From the NCBI GenBank assembly GCA_049653005.1, contig JBASFL010000028.1, positions 124,001 through 188,000 of the forward strand: a DNA stretch of 64,000 nucleotides, written 5' to 3'. The notes below the pieces were generated by a model. The model did not search any database. It saw nothing but the letters and a program-made list of their open reading frames with translations, and was not told where the DNA came from. The translations under genes and the position numbers were made by a program. Below, piece after piece: positions 1 through 7,976 of this stretch; positions within the stretch are counted from its first letter, which is position 1, and every line of letters starts with the position of its first letter. The DNA comes from UBA2334 sp049653005 (GTDB lineage: Bacteria > Pseudomonadota > Gammaproteobacteria > Burkholderiales > Burkholderiaceae_C).

Positions 1-647
1 GTTTTGCCCCCACGTTGGTGTTTGACGCCGAGGCGGCCCGCCGTGAAGTGGACGCCGAGTTGCCTGACATCATCTTGTTGGACTGGATGCTGCCGGGTGA
101 AAGCGGCGTGTCGCTGGCGCGCAGCTGGCGCCAGCACGAACGCACCAAGGCCATTCCCATCCTGATGTTGACCGCCCGTTCAGACGAGTCAGACAAGGTG
201 CAGGGGCTGGACGCGGGTGCCGATGACTACATCACCAAACCGTTTTCCACCAAAGAACTGCTGGCCCGCATCCGCGCTGTGTTGCGCCGCCGCACCCCCG
301 AGGCGGTGGACGACATGGTGGTGGTGGGCGACCTGACCTTGGACACGGCCACTTACCGCGTGGGTTTTCGCCGCCAGGAGCTGAAGGTGGGCCCCACCGA
401 ATTCAAACTGCTGCACCACCTCATGAAAAACGCCGAGCGTGTGCACAGCCGGGGCACTCTGCTTGACCGCGTGTGGGGCGACCACGTGTTCATCGAAGAG
501 CGCACGGTGGATGTTCACATCAAACGCTTGCGCGAAGCCTTGGGTGAGGCAGGATCGATGATTGAAACCGTCCGCGGCGCAGGGTACCGGCTCACGGCAT
601 TGGGACAAAAACAGCCAGCACCCGTCTCGGCGCATGCGGTTGTATGA
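1..647 (+). CDS. phoB: Phosphate regulon response regulator PhoB (5' end missing)
   Basis: The last 214 codons of an OmpR/PhoB-class response regulator. The frame is open to base 3, so the start lies before the window. The receiver domain shows the phosphoacceptor Asp in ILLDWML and the conserved Lys in YITKPFS. A winged-helix DNA-binding domain follows (from VGDLTLDTATYRV to GAGYRLTA). ILLDWMLPG and the C-terminal half closely resemble known PhoB. PhoB binds pho boxes to activate phosphate-scavenging genes when phosphorylated by PhoR. Its stop overlaps the phoR start (ATGA), a common sign of translational coupling, which supports the PhoB assignment over other OmpR-family members. Confidence 0.93.
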   Translation, partial: FAPTLVFDAEAARREVDAELPDIILLDWMLPGESGVSLARSWRQHERTKAIPILMLTARSDESDKVQGLDAGADDYITKPFSTKELLARIRAVLRRRTPEAVDDMVVVGDLTLDTATYRVGFRRQELKVGPTEFKLLHHLMKNAERVHSRGTLLDRVWGDHVFIEERTVDVHIKRLREALGEAGSMIETVRGAGYRLTALGQKQPAPVSAHAVV

Positions 648-1960
648 GTTTTCGGCACGTTGAGTTGTGTGTGTCGGTGCTGGTCGGTTCGGCTTATGGC
701 GTTTACACGCGGTCGTTTCCCCTGGTGGGTGGCGGAGCGCTGCTGGGGGCCATGGCCTGGATGTCGTGGGACAGTTGGCGCCTGCGTCAGGTTTTGCGTT
801 GGCTGCAATCTGAAGATTGGGGCAATGAACCCCGCTTGCCCCATGCGTGGGGGACGTTGGTGGACCGTGTGCGAAAGCTGCAAAAAAACCTGTCAGGCAA
901 AGCACGGGACAGCCAAGCGCGGTTGGACGAATTTTTATCGGCCATCCAAGCGTCTCCCAACGGCGTGTTGCTGCTCGACAGCCAGGGGCGCATCGAATGG
1001 TGCAACCAAACAGCGGCCGATCACCTGGGCATTGACCCACACCGTGACCTGATGCAGCACGTGACCAACCTCGTGCGCGAGCCGCAGTTTTCCGCCTACC
1101 TGGGGGCCCGCGAGTTCCACACCGAAGTGGCCATCACCAGCCCGCTGTCCACCGCTTCCAAACCCGTGGTGGTGGCCATCCGTATCCACCCGTATGGCAA
1201 AAAGCGCCGCTTGATGCTGTCCCGCGACGTGACGGCCGTGCAACAAGCAGAGGCCATGCGGCGAGATTTTGTGGCCAACGTGTCGCATGAAATTCGCACG
1301 CCCTTGACGGTGCTCAGCGGGTTTGTGGAAACCTTGCAAACCCTGGACTTGAACGAGGGTGAGCGCTCGCATTACCTGGCCCTGATGGCCACGCAGGCCG
1401 AACGCATGCAGACCTTGGTCAGCGATTTGTTGATGCTCTCCAAGCTCGAAGGCAGCCCTGTGCCCAGCCGCCAGGCGGTGGTGCGGGCCAGCGTGTTGCT
1501 GGCGCGGTGCATGGAAGAGGCCCAAAGCCTGTCCACGCTGATGGCGGGCCCCACGCATGTGTTCAGCGTGGACACCGCTGCCGATTTTGATTTGGCCGGC
1601 AACGAAACCGAGCTCGCCAGCGCCCTGAGCAATTTGCTGAACAACGCGGTGCGCTACACCCCCGGTGGCGGGCGTATTTCAGTGGGCTTGCGCCGCGTGG
1701 AGGGCAATGATGCGGAAATATGGGTGTCTGACACGGGCCCAGGCATCGCTCCCGAGCACATGCCTCGACTGACCGAGCGTTTTTACCGGGTGGACCGCAG
1801 CCGCTCGCGTGACACCGGTGGCACCGGCCTGGGGTTGGCCATCGTGAAACACGTGGGCCAGCGGCATGGCGGGCACATCCGGATCGACAGCAAGTTGGGT
1901 GAGGGTTCGGTGTTCACGTTGCGCTTCCCGTCCGATCGGGTGGTGCCTGTGTCAGTTTGA
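644..1960 (+). CDS. phoR: Phosphate regulon sensor histidine kinase PhoR
   Basis: 438 aa. The N-terminus has hydrophobic segments (about residues 7-42), as in membrane-anchored PhoR. A PAS-like domain follows (about 93-200). The HisKA box NVSHEIRTPL puts the phosphorylated His at residue 215. The HATPase domain has an N box (NLLNNAVRYTPGG), a G1 box (DTGPGIA) and a G2 box (GTGLGLAIVKH). There is no large periplasmic sensor domain, consistent with PhoR sensing through the PstSCAB/PhoU complex. The gene overlaps phoB by 4 nt. Its 3' end overlaps the 3' end of the convergent membrane-protein gene by 9 nt, so no terminator separates them. Confidence 0.94.
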   Translation: MSFRHVELCVSVLVGSAYGVYTRSFPLVGGGALLGAMAWMSWDSWRLRQVLRWLQSEDWGNEPRLPHAWGTLVDRVRKLQKNLSGKARDSQARLDEFLSAIQASPNGVLLLDSQGRIEWCNQTAADHLGIDPHRDLMQHVTNLVREPQFSAYLGAREFHTEVAITSPLSTASKPVVVAIRIHPYGKKRRLMLSRDVTAVQQAEAMRRDFVANVSHEIRTPLTVLSGFVETLQTLDLNEGERSHYLALMATQAERMQTLVSDLLMLSKLEGSPVPSRQAVVRASVLLARCMEEAQSLSTLMAGPTHVFSVDTAADFDLAGNETELASALSNLLNNAVRYTPGGGRISVGLRRVEGNDAEIWVSDTGPGIAPEHMPRLTERFYRVDRSRSRDTGGTGLGLAIVKHVGQRHGGHIRIDSKLGEGSVFTLRFPSDRVVPVSV

Positions 1961-3703
1961 ACGGGTCTCGGGGGCCTTTTCAAGCGGCAAGGTTGTCGGC
2001 GGGGCCACGCGTTGGTACAGCAGCAGGCTTTCCTTGTTATCGGTCAACCGGCTGAGCCGGGCTTTGAACGCCCACCGGGTGAGGTCGATGTCGGTGGCCA
2101 GTTTGTCCACGGCATGCGGGGCCACCACCATCGTGGCACACCCGTCCGCACTGGGTGCACGTTTCAAGTTCAATTTGCCGTGGTGGGCCAGTCCAGCCAG
2201 TTGGGCCTGTGTCAGGCCAAACACCTCTGTGCAACTGTGGGGCGGCACCATGCTGGCAATGCGACGTGAAATGGGGGCGTAGCTTCGCGCGAAGTCGAGC
2301 AGGGGCATCCACAGCGTCATCAGCAGCAACCAGCACAGGGTGCCCCCGGTGGCGGGCAGCACCAGGCTTTTCCACAACACGCTGGGGTGTTTGCCCAGCC
2401 GCCAGCGAACCACCCACAGCCAAGCGGCTGTGCCCAGCGTCGCCATGGCCACGCCCAACCCGGAAAATTCCAGCACAAATCCAGGCGCCAAGCGGGCCAC
2501 ATTGGCGGCGGGCTTGGCCGGAACCCCAGTGAGCATGGCCAGCCACACCACCCACACGGTGAGCGCGCACAGCGAGAAAAACAGTACGGAAAACCAATCC
2601 AGCAGTGCGGTCACTGAGCGCTTTAGCGTCGGCAGTGCAAACGCCGCCAGCAGCGAGAGCGCTGGCAATGCCAGCAGCAGCGTCCGGTCGGACCCTGAGC
2701 CCAAGGCACTGGCGACCACCACAACCCCAGTCAACCACAGCGGTCCCCGCAAATGGGGGGCCCCCAGGTGGCGGCGCCACCGCCACAGTGTCCACAGGGC
2801 CAATGGCCAAACCGGCCAGGTGAACCAAAACATCAGTTGACCCTGGGCCACGGCATCCGCCGTGTTGGGCAATCGTGTGGTGCCTTCAGCCAACAGGGCC
2901 GGTCCCAGCGTCAAAGCGGTGGCCGCACTGGCCAGAACACCCAACCCCCACGCAATCAGGGGGCGCTGTTGGGGGGGGGGCGTGCGGCCGGCGTGGCCGC
3001 CAGCCGCCCACCCCACCGGAAGGGGCAACAAGGAGACTGCCACTGCCAGCAAGGGTGCTCCGGACAGGCCCAGCGTGACCAAACCCAGCACCCACAGTGC
3101 CACGGCCCGAGGTTTCAACGGCCTGCCAGGTGTCACAAAACTGGCCATCGAACGCAACAATGCCGCTGCTCCCAGAAGTTGCAGCACCGATGGCGTGGTT
3201 TCGTGGGACAACTGCGCCAGCCCCAAACAAGCCAGCAGCGCCAAGAGCCCACCGTCAGCCAGGCTGCGCGCATAGTCCACTGGCGGTGCTTCACCCCCAA
3301 AGGCGAAAGCCACCGGTTGTGCACTGGGCAACAGGGCGAACCGAAACACCGCATGCCAGGTCAAGAAGAACGTGCCCAGCAGCGCCACCATAAACGGAAG
3401 GCGTGCGGCAAGCTCGGTGTGTTGGGGCAAGAGTTGCATGGCCCAGGCGCCCAGCCAGTAGGGCAGCAGGGCGGGGGTGTCCAAGGCTTGCCCGATGTAA
3501 GTGGGGTGCCACCAGTCGGTTTGACCCTGCGCCAAATGTGACATCACCCCGAACGAGGCGATGTCGGCATTTTTCCAGGGTGCCCGTGCCAAAAAGCCCG
3601 GCAGCGTGTACGCCAAGCACAGCAGCAGCAAGGTCCACCGTGGCAAACGGCGCACAGCCGCCTGTGTGGCAATGGCAGGGGTGGCAGGTGTTTGAGGTTG
3701 CAT
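1952..3703 (-). CDS. Multi-pass membrane protein, possible GT-C (ArnT-like) glycosyltransferase
   Basis: 583 aa with about ten hydrophobic segments and a soluble C-terminal tail of about 100 residues. The overall plan (a short cytoplasmic N-terminus, a first periplasmic loop after TM1, many TMs, then a periplasmic tail) resembles GT-C/ArnT-like glycosyltransferases. The acidic pair expected in the first loop is not evident (the loop reads APWKNADIASFG), so the family call is tentative and the donor and acceptor are unknown. Oddities: no Shine-Dalgarno precedes the ATG, which sits just beyond a terminator T-run, and a 10-bp C tract (coding strand) falls near codon 242. Upstream genes on this strand are rpmE, rho and trxA. 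Confidence 0.6.
   Translation of the reverse strand: MQPQTPATPAIATQAAVRRLPRWTLLLLCLAYTLPGFLARAPWKNADIASFGVMSHLAQGQTDWWHPTYIGQALDTPALLPYWLGAWAMQLLPQHTELAARLPFMVALLGTFFLTWHAVFRFALLPSAQPVAFAFGGEAPPVDYARSLADGGLLALLACLGLAQLSHETTPSVLQLLGAAALLRSMASFVTPGRPLKPRAVALWVLGLVTLGLSGAPLLAVAVSLLPLPVGWAAGGHAGRTPPPQQRPLIAWGLGVLASAATALTLGPALLAEGTTRLPNTADAVAQGQLMFWFTWPVWPLALWTLWRWRRHLGAPHLRGPLWLTGVVVVASALGSGSDRTLLLALPALSLLAAFALPTLKRSVTALLDWFSVLFFSLCALTVWVVWLAMLTGVPAKPAANVARLAPGFVLEFSGLGVAMATLGTAAWLWVVRWRLGKHPSVLWKSLVLPATGGTLCWLLLMTLWMPLLDFARSYAPISRRIASMVPPHSCTEVFGLTQAQLAGLAHHGKLNLKRAPSADGCATMVVAPHAVDKLATDIDLTRWAFKARLSRLTDNKESLLLYQRVAPPTTLPLEKAPETRSN
2971..2980. repeat. Homopolymeric G10 tract (C10 on the coding strand)
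   Basis: Ten consecutive G on the given strand, inside the membrane-protein gene at about codon 242, where the protein reads RTPPPQQ. A change of one or two units would shift the frame and truncate the protein. Tracts of this length can vary by slipped-strand mispairing. Whether this one does is an inference. Confidence 0.85.
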
Positions 3704-3710
3704 GGCAAAA

Positions 3711-3742
3711 AAAAACAGCCGATGGTGCGTCGGCTGTTTTTT
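3711..3742 (-). terminator. Intrinsic terminator after rpmE
   Basis: The stem CAGCCGA / TCGGCTG has a 7-nt loop and is flanked by an A-run on one side and a T-run on the other, so it could work in both directions. On the minus strand it lies about 40 nt beyond the rpmE stop and ends in nine T. It also abuts the start codon of the next minus-strand gene (ATG at 3703), leaving no room for a separate leader. Confidence 0.85.
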
Positions 3743-3780
3743 GCGAAGTTTCCCGGCCTGTGGCCGTTGACTGCGGTGGC

Positions 3781-4047
3781 TTACTTGCTGGCGGCAGCAG
3801 CGCCGCGGGCAAAGCGATTGCGGAACTTCTCCACACGACCACCCATGGTGTCAACGCTTTTCTGCGTGCCGGTGTAGAAGGGGTGAGATTCGCTGGACGT
3901 GTCCAATTTGAACAAAGGCAGCTCGCGGCCGTCTTCCATCTTGATGGTTTCTTTGGCGTTGGCGCAAGAACGTGTCACAAACTTGAAACCGTTTGAGAGG
4001 TCCACGAAGCACACATCGCGGTAGTTGGGGTGAATGCCGTCTTTCAT
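3781..4047 (-). CDS. rpmE2: 50S ribosomal protein L31, type B
   Basis: 88 aa beginning MKDGIHPNYRDVCFVDLSNG. The start at 4047 is preceded by AAAGGATACGAA, a good ribosome binding site, and matches L31 homologues better than the upstream in-frame start. It belongs to the C-minus (type B) form: only two isolated Cys are present, not the CxxC pair of the zinc-binding type A protein. L31 bridges the 30S and 50S subunits. The trxA-rho-rpmE order is conserved in many proteobacteria. Whether a zinc-binding paralogue exists elsewhere cannot be seen here. Confidence 0.95.
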   Translation of the reverse strand: MKDGIHPNYRDVCFVDLSNGFKFVTRSCANAKETIKMEDGRELPLFKLDTSSESHPFYTGTQKSVDTMGGRVEKFRNRFARGAAAASK

Positions 4048-4203
4048 TTCGTATCCTTTGGTCAGTTGCGACAGCCGCACACAAAATGTGTTGTGGCACT
4101 TGTCGCGTAAATGGGAACTGGTCCCTGGGTGGAGATCGCCTGAAAGCCACCGGCCTCAAGCGAACCCGGAATTATCCCATGAATTTGATGTGATGGATGT
4201 GGC

Positions 4204-5466
4204 TCAACCACCGCGTCGCATCATGTCAAAGAACTCATGGTTGTTTTTGGTGGCCTTCATGTTCTTGAGCATCAGCTCCATGGACTCGATCTCGTCCATG
4301 TTGTACATGAACTGTCTCAAGATCCGCGTTTTTTGCAAAATCTCAGGCGCCAGCAGCAATTCTTCGCGGCGTGTGCCGCTGCGGTTGATCTGGATGGCCG
4401 GGAACACGCGTTTCTCGTAAAGGCGCCGTTCCAGGTGGATTTCGCAGTTGCCAGTGCCCTTGAACTCTTCAAAAATCACTTCGTCCATGCGGCTGCCGGT
4501 GTCCACCAGTGCGGTAGCGATGATCGTGAGCGAGCCACCTTCTTCGATTTTTCGCGCAGCGCCAAAGAAACGTTTTGGCCGTTGCAGTGCGTTGGCATCC
4601 ACACCGCCTGTCAACACTTTTCCTGAAGAGGGCAGCACGTTGTTGTATGCACGGGCCAAGCGTGTGATGGAGTCCAGCAGGATCACCACGTCTTTTTTCA
4701 GTTCCACCAGCCGTTTGGCTCGCTCGATCACCATTTCAGCCACATGCACGTGGCGGGCGGCTGGTTCATCAAAGGTGGATGCAATCACTTCACCGCGCAC
4801 GGTGCGCTGCATTTCGGTCACTTCTTCAGGGCGCTCATCCACCAGCAGGACCATCAGCTCCACATCGGGGTAGTTGGCGGTGATGGCGTGTGCGATGTGC
4901 TGCATCATCACCGTTTTGCCGGATTTGGGCTGCGCAACAATCAGTGCGCGTTGGCCTCGGCCGATGGGCGCGATGATGTCGATCACACGACCGGTGATGT
5001 TTTCATCGCCTTTGATATCCCGCTCCAAACGCATCTGTTCTTTGGGGAACAGTGGAGTCAGGTTCTCAAACATGATTTTGTGTTTGTTGTCCTCTGGGGG
5101 CAGACCGTTGATTTTGTCGAGCTTGGTCAGTGCGAAGTAGCGTTCGCCATCCTTTGGCGTGCGCACCTCGCCCTCAATCATGTCTCCTGTGTGCAGATTG
5201 AAGCGCCGGATCTGGCTGGGAGAGATGTAGATATCGTCGGTGGAGGCGGTGTAGCTGGTGTCCGGTGCACGCAAAAAACCAAATCCGTCAGGCAGCACTT
5301 CCAACACGCCGTCGGCAAACACCTGCTCGCCCGCCCGGGCGCGCTTTTTGATAATCGCAAACATCAATTCTTGTTTGCGCATGCGCCCGGTGTTTTCTAT
5401 TTCAAGGGCCTCGGCTTGCTTGAATACTTCTGACACATGGAGGGCTTTGAGTTCGGAAAGGTGCAT
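4204..5466 (-). CDS. rho: Transcription termination factor Rho
   Basis: 420 aa, the standard length. The N-terminal RNA-binding domain contains DGFGFLR (about 60-66). The Walker A motif QPKSGKT is at about 179-185, the position known in E. coli Rho. LLLDSITRLARAYN carries Walker B, and the C-terminal part contains the R-loop. Rho is a hexameric RNA helicase that ends untranslated transcripts. An AGGGG ribosome binding site precedes the ATG. A TATAAT box on this strand at 5588-5583 probably drives a leader of about 110 nt. Rho autoregulation through its leader is known in E. coli and plausible here. Confidence 0.98.
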   Translation of the reverse strand: MHLSELKALHVSEVFKQAEALEIENTGRMRKQELMFAIIKKRARAGEQVFADGVLEVLPDGFGFLRAPDTSYTASTDDIYISPSQIRRFNLHTGDMIEGEVRTPKDGERYFALTKLDKINGLPPEDNKHKIMFENLTPLFPKEQMRLERDIKGDENITGRVIDIIAPIGRGQRALIVAQPKSGKTVMMQHIAHAITANYPDVELMVLLVDERPEEVTEMQRTVRGEVIASTFDEPAARHVHVAEMVIERAKRLVELKKDVVILLDSITRLARAYNNVLPSSGKVLTGGVDANALQRPKRFFGAARKIEEGGSLTIIATALVDTGSRMDEVIFEEFKGTGNCEIHLERRLYEKRVFPAIQINRSGTRREELLLAPEILQKTRILRQFMYNMDEIESMELMLKNMKATKNNHEFFDMMRRGG

Positions 5467-5582
5467 GAGAACCCCTGTGCGGAGCTGAACGGTGTAGATG
5501 GGGAGTGCCTGTGAAGACAGGCTCTGATGTGCGACGGCTTGTCGCTTGGCGGGCTGGCAGAACTGCGTGCCGCTGGGTATGG

Positions 5583-5588
5583 ATTATA
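5583..5588 (-). promoter_or_regulatory. Predicted -10 box upstream of rho
   Basis: The minus strand reads CCTATAATCC, a perfect -10 hexamer in the trxA-rho intergenic region, 117 nt from the rho ATG. No good -35 is seen at 16-18 bp (the best is CTGCGC). The stretch between box and ATG would form the rho leader. Confidence 0.5.
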
Positions 5589-5639
5589 GGCCTGCTGGGA
5601 TGCGGCGCGCAGGCTGCAGCAAGTGGTTTGCTTGAGACG

Positions 5640-5671
5640 CGTGTGCCGTGGCAATGCCACCACGGCACACG
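5640..5671 (-). terminator. Strong hairpin after trxA
   Basis: A perfect 12-bp stem CGTGTGCCGTGG / CCACGGCACACG with an 8-nt loop starts 8 nt beyond the trxA stop. No T-run follows on the minus strand, so it is not a classical intrinsic terminator. It may stabilise the trxA 3' end or mark a Rho-dependent site between trxA and rho. Confidence 0.6.
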
Positions 5672-5678
5672 TGGGGTG

Positions 5679-6011
5679 TCAGGCCAGTTGCTGGTCGATG
5701 AAGGCGGTCAATTGGGCTTTGCTCATTGCCCCCACTTTGGTGGCGGCCAATTGCCCGTCTTTAAAGACCATCAATGTGGGAATGCCGCGAATGCCAAACT
5801 GAGCTGGTACCGCGCGGTTTTCGTCCACGTTCATTTTGGTGACAGCCAGTTTGCCTGCGTAAGACGTGGCGACTTCATCCAAAATAGGGGCGATCATTTT
5901 GCAGGGGCCGCACCATTCGGCCCAAAAATCGACCAACACGGGTGCGCTTGATTTCAGAACGTCGGCTTCAAAGCTTGCGTCGGACACGTGTTTGATCAAG
6001 TCGCTGGCCAT
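5679..6011 (-). CDS. trxA: Thioredoxin 1
   Basis: 110 aa, a single thioredoxin fold with the active site WCGPCK (about 34-39) and the cis-Pro in GIPTLMVF. There is no signal peptide, so it is cytoplasmic. It reduces protein disulfides and is recycled by thioredoxin reductase. It could also supply electrons to the LMW-phosphatase-type arsenate reductase encoded further along, although that link is only inferred. AGGA sits upstream of the ATG. It lies upstream of rho, separated by 212 bp containing a hairpin and a predicted rho promoter. Confidence 0.98.
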   Translation of the reverse strand: MASDLIKHVSDASFEADVLKSSAPVLVDFWAEWCGPCKMIAPILDEVATSYAGKLAVTKMNVDENRAVPAQFGIRGIPTLMVFKDGQLAATKVGAMSKAQLTAFIDQQLA

Positions 6012-6116
6012 TTCAAATCCTGTTTGGGTTGGGGTGCCTGGGCACGGTTAAAGTCGATTCAATTGTGACAGAAACCACTTTTGTGTTCCTGCGCGTACCT
6101 CCTCCATTTGCCTTCC

Positions 6117-7409
6117 ATGACCTTGCCCGAATCAGACTTCCATCGCAACCGAATCGAATCTTCACCTGTGGCGGTGATTGGGGGTGGACCCGCAGGGTTG
6201 ATGGCTGCCGAGGTGCTGTCTGGGTTGGGGCACCAGGTTGAGGTGTTCGATGGCATGCCTTCGGTGGGGCGGAAATTCTTGCTGGCGGGGCGTGGCGGTT
6301 TGAACCTGACACACGCCGAACCCATGGCGATATTTCAATCCCGTTACAGCTCAGGTGCGCAGGAGTTGGCCCCTTTGTTGGCTGATTTCGATAACCAGGC
6401 TGTTCGCGATTGGGCGACCGGTTTGGGGCAAGCCACTTTTGTCGGGTCGTCCAGCAAGGTGTTTCCTGTCGGCATGAAGGCCTCGCCGCTGCTTCGCGCC
6501 TGGCTGCGGCGTTTGCAGCAACCCGTCGACGGTGTGCCCGTGCGTTTTCATCTGCGGCACCGCTGGGTGGGTTGGCAGGGGAGCGATTGGTTGTTTGAAA
6601 CGCCGGAGGGGCCAAAACACTTTGCGTTTGGTGCAGTTGTGTTGGCCTTGGGGGGCGGCAGTTGGGCCAGATTGGGGTCAAACGGTGCCTGGGCAAACCT
6701 GCTGGAAGGCAAGGGCGTTGCGGTAACCCCCTTGGAGCCCAGCAATTGTGGGTTTGACCTGGCACGCCCTTGGTCAGATCATTTCAGGGGCCGTCACGCT
6801 GGGCAGCCACTCAAATCTGTGGCGATCACGGTGATGGGTCAAGCCGACACCCAGGCACCGCCACTGTTCACCCGCAGAGGGGAGTGCGTTGCCACGGAGA
6901 CTGGGTTTGAGGGCAGTTTGATTTACGCGGCATCTGCCGTGTTGCGTGGTGAAGTTGCCAAGAACGGCTTAGCAATTATCAGTTTTGACTTGCTCCCCGA
7001 CCATTCCCCTGAACGTGTGCTGCGCGAAGTCAGTCAACCTCGCGGGTCGCGTTCGCTGACCACGCATTTGAAAAGCCGCCTGGGGTTGGATGGCATCAAA
7101 TTGGGCTTGCTGTATGAGAACTTGACCCCTGCAACGCTGAAAGACCCACAAGCATTGGCGCTTGCGATCAAAGCGCTTCCGGTGCAGCTGGGGGCTCCAA
7201 GGCCCTTGGACGAGGCCATCAGCACGGCGGGCGGTGTGGCCTGGCAGGCTTTGGATGAGCAGGGCATGTTGCGGGGTTTGCCAGGTACTTTTTGCGCGGG
7301 AGAAATGCTCGACTGGGACGCGCCAACGGGAGGGTATTTGCTGACGGCTTGTCTGGCTTCAGGTCGCCGGGCTGGCTTGGCAGCACACCGCCATGTTGTG
7401 GCTGCGTGA
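6117..7409 (+). CDS. NAD(P)/FAD-dependent oxidoreductase, HI0933/BaiN family
   Basis: 430 aa from the ATG at 6117. The N-terminal dinucleotide-binding motif VIGGGPAGLMAAEVL is followed by the family signature GRKFLLAGRGGLNLTHAE, typical of HI0933-like flavoproteins (TIGR03862 type). The C-terminal FAD motif TFCAGEMLDWDAPTGGYLL is also typical. The substrate is unknown for most members. I chose this start because homology begins at SPVAVIGGGPAG and the upstream in-frame Met lies in the trxA promoter region. No clear Shine-Dalgarno is present. It is divergent from trxA. Confidence 0.85.
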   Translation: MTLPESDFHRNRIESSPVAVIGGGPAGLMAAEVLSGLGHQVEVFDGMPSVGRKFLLAGRGGLNLTHAEPMAIFQSRYSSGAQELAPLLADFDNQAVRDWATGLGQATFVGSSSKVFPVGMKASPLLRAWLRRLQQPVDGVPVRFHLRHRWVGWQGSDWLFETPEGPKHFAFGAVVLALGGGSWARLGSNGAWANLLEGKGVAVTPLEPSNCGFDLARPWSDHFRGRHAGQPLKSVAITVMGQADTQAPPLFTRRGECVATETGFEGSLIYAASAVLRGEVAKNGLAIISFDLLPDHSPERVLREVSQPRGSRSLTTHLKSRLGLDGIKLGLLYENLTPATLKDPQALALAIKALPVQLGAPRPLDEAISTAGGVAWQALDEQGMLRGLPGTFCAGEMLDWDAPTGGYLLTACLASGRRAGLAAHRHVVAA

Positions 7410-7438
7410 GCTCGCTGGAGGTATGCAAGGTGTCGGGC

Positions 7439-7444
7439 TATAAT
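7439..7444 (+). promoter_or_regulatory. Predicted -10 box of rplS
   Basis: A perfect TATAAT follows the flavoprotein stop. No convincing -35 is seen. Transcription would start near 7451, giving a leader of about 105 nt before the rplS ATG. That would make rplS an independent unit here, rather than the usual end of an rpsP-rimM-trmD-rplS operon. Confidence 0.5.
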
Positions 7445-7555
7445 GCTGGGCTAACTTGATCCTCTGTTCAGCCGCCCAACAGAATCCGCCCGGTTTGACC
7501 GTCGCAATCTGTACAGGCCCCTTGTGTAGCGTGAACATGATCGATTTTGGAAATC

Positions 7556-7912
7556 ATGAACCTCATCCAAACCCTTGAGCAAGAAGAAATTGCTCGCTTG
7601 AACAAAGAAATTCCCACGTTTGCGCCTGGCGACACCGTCATCGTGAGCGTGAATGTGATTGAAGGCACCCGCAAGCGGATGCAGGCTTACGAAGGCGTGG
7701 TGATTGCCCGTCGCAACCGTGGCCTGAACAGCAGCTTCATCGTTCGCAAAATCTCCAACGGCGAAGGTGTGGAGCGTACGTTCCCCCTTTACAGCCCTTT
7801 GATCGCCAAGATTGAAGTGAAGCGCCGCGGTGATGTGCGCCGTGCCAAGTTGTACTATTTGCGCGATCGCAGCGGCAAGTCTGCACGTATCAAAGAAAAA
7901 TTGGGCGCTTAA
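7556..7912 (+). CDS. rplS: 50S ribosomal protein L19
   Basis: 118 aa starting MNLIQTLEQEEIARLNK and containing the family signature VIVSVNVIEGTRKRMQAYEGVVIARRNRG. L19 sits at the 30S-50S interface. The ATG at 7556 is chosen over the TTG at 7547 by homology. rpsP, rimM and trmD, its usual partners, are not upstream. The ATG lies in the 3' arm of a small inverted repeat (CATGAT 7536-7541 / ATCATG 7553-7558) that could hide the start codon. A strong terminator follows. Confidence 0.98.
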   Translation: MNLIQTLEQEEIARLNKEIPTFAPGDTVIVSVNVIEGTRKRMQAYEGVVIARRNRGLNSSFIVRKISNGEGVERTFPLYSPLIAKIEVKRRGDVRRAKLYYLRDRSGKSARIKEKLGA

Positions 7913-7925
7913 GTCCTTTCCATCC

Positions 7926-7953
7926 AAAAAAGCCGCTGCAAAGCGGCTTTTTT
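7926..7953 (+). terminator. Intrinsic terminator of rplS
   Basis: The stem AAGCCGCT / AGCGGCTT with a GCAA tetraloop is flanked by A-runs and followed by six T, 13 nt after the rplS stop. It is symmetrical, so it could act both ways. Confidence 0.93.
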
Positions 7954-7976
7954 GTTGGCCAACCGGCTTTTTCCAG

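Noticed and set aside
7451..7555. tRNA or ribosomal RNA in the rplS leader
   Set aside because: No cloverleaf or acceptor pairing can be formed; only a small hairpin at the ATG.
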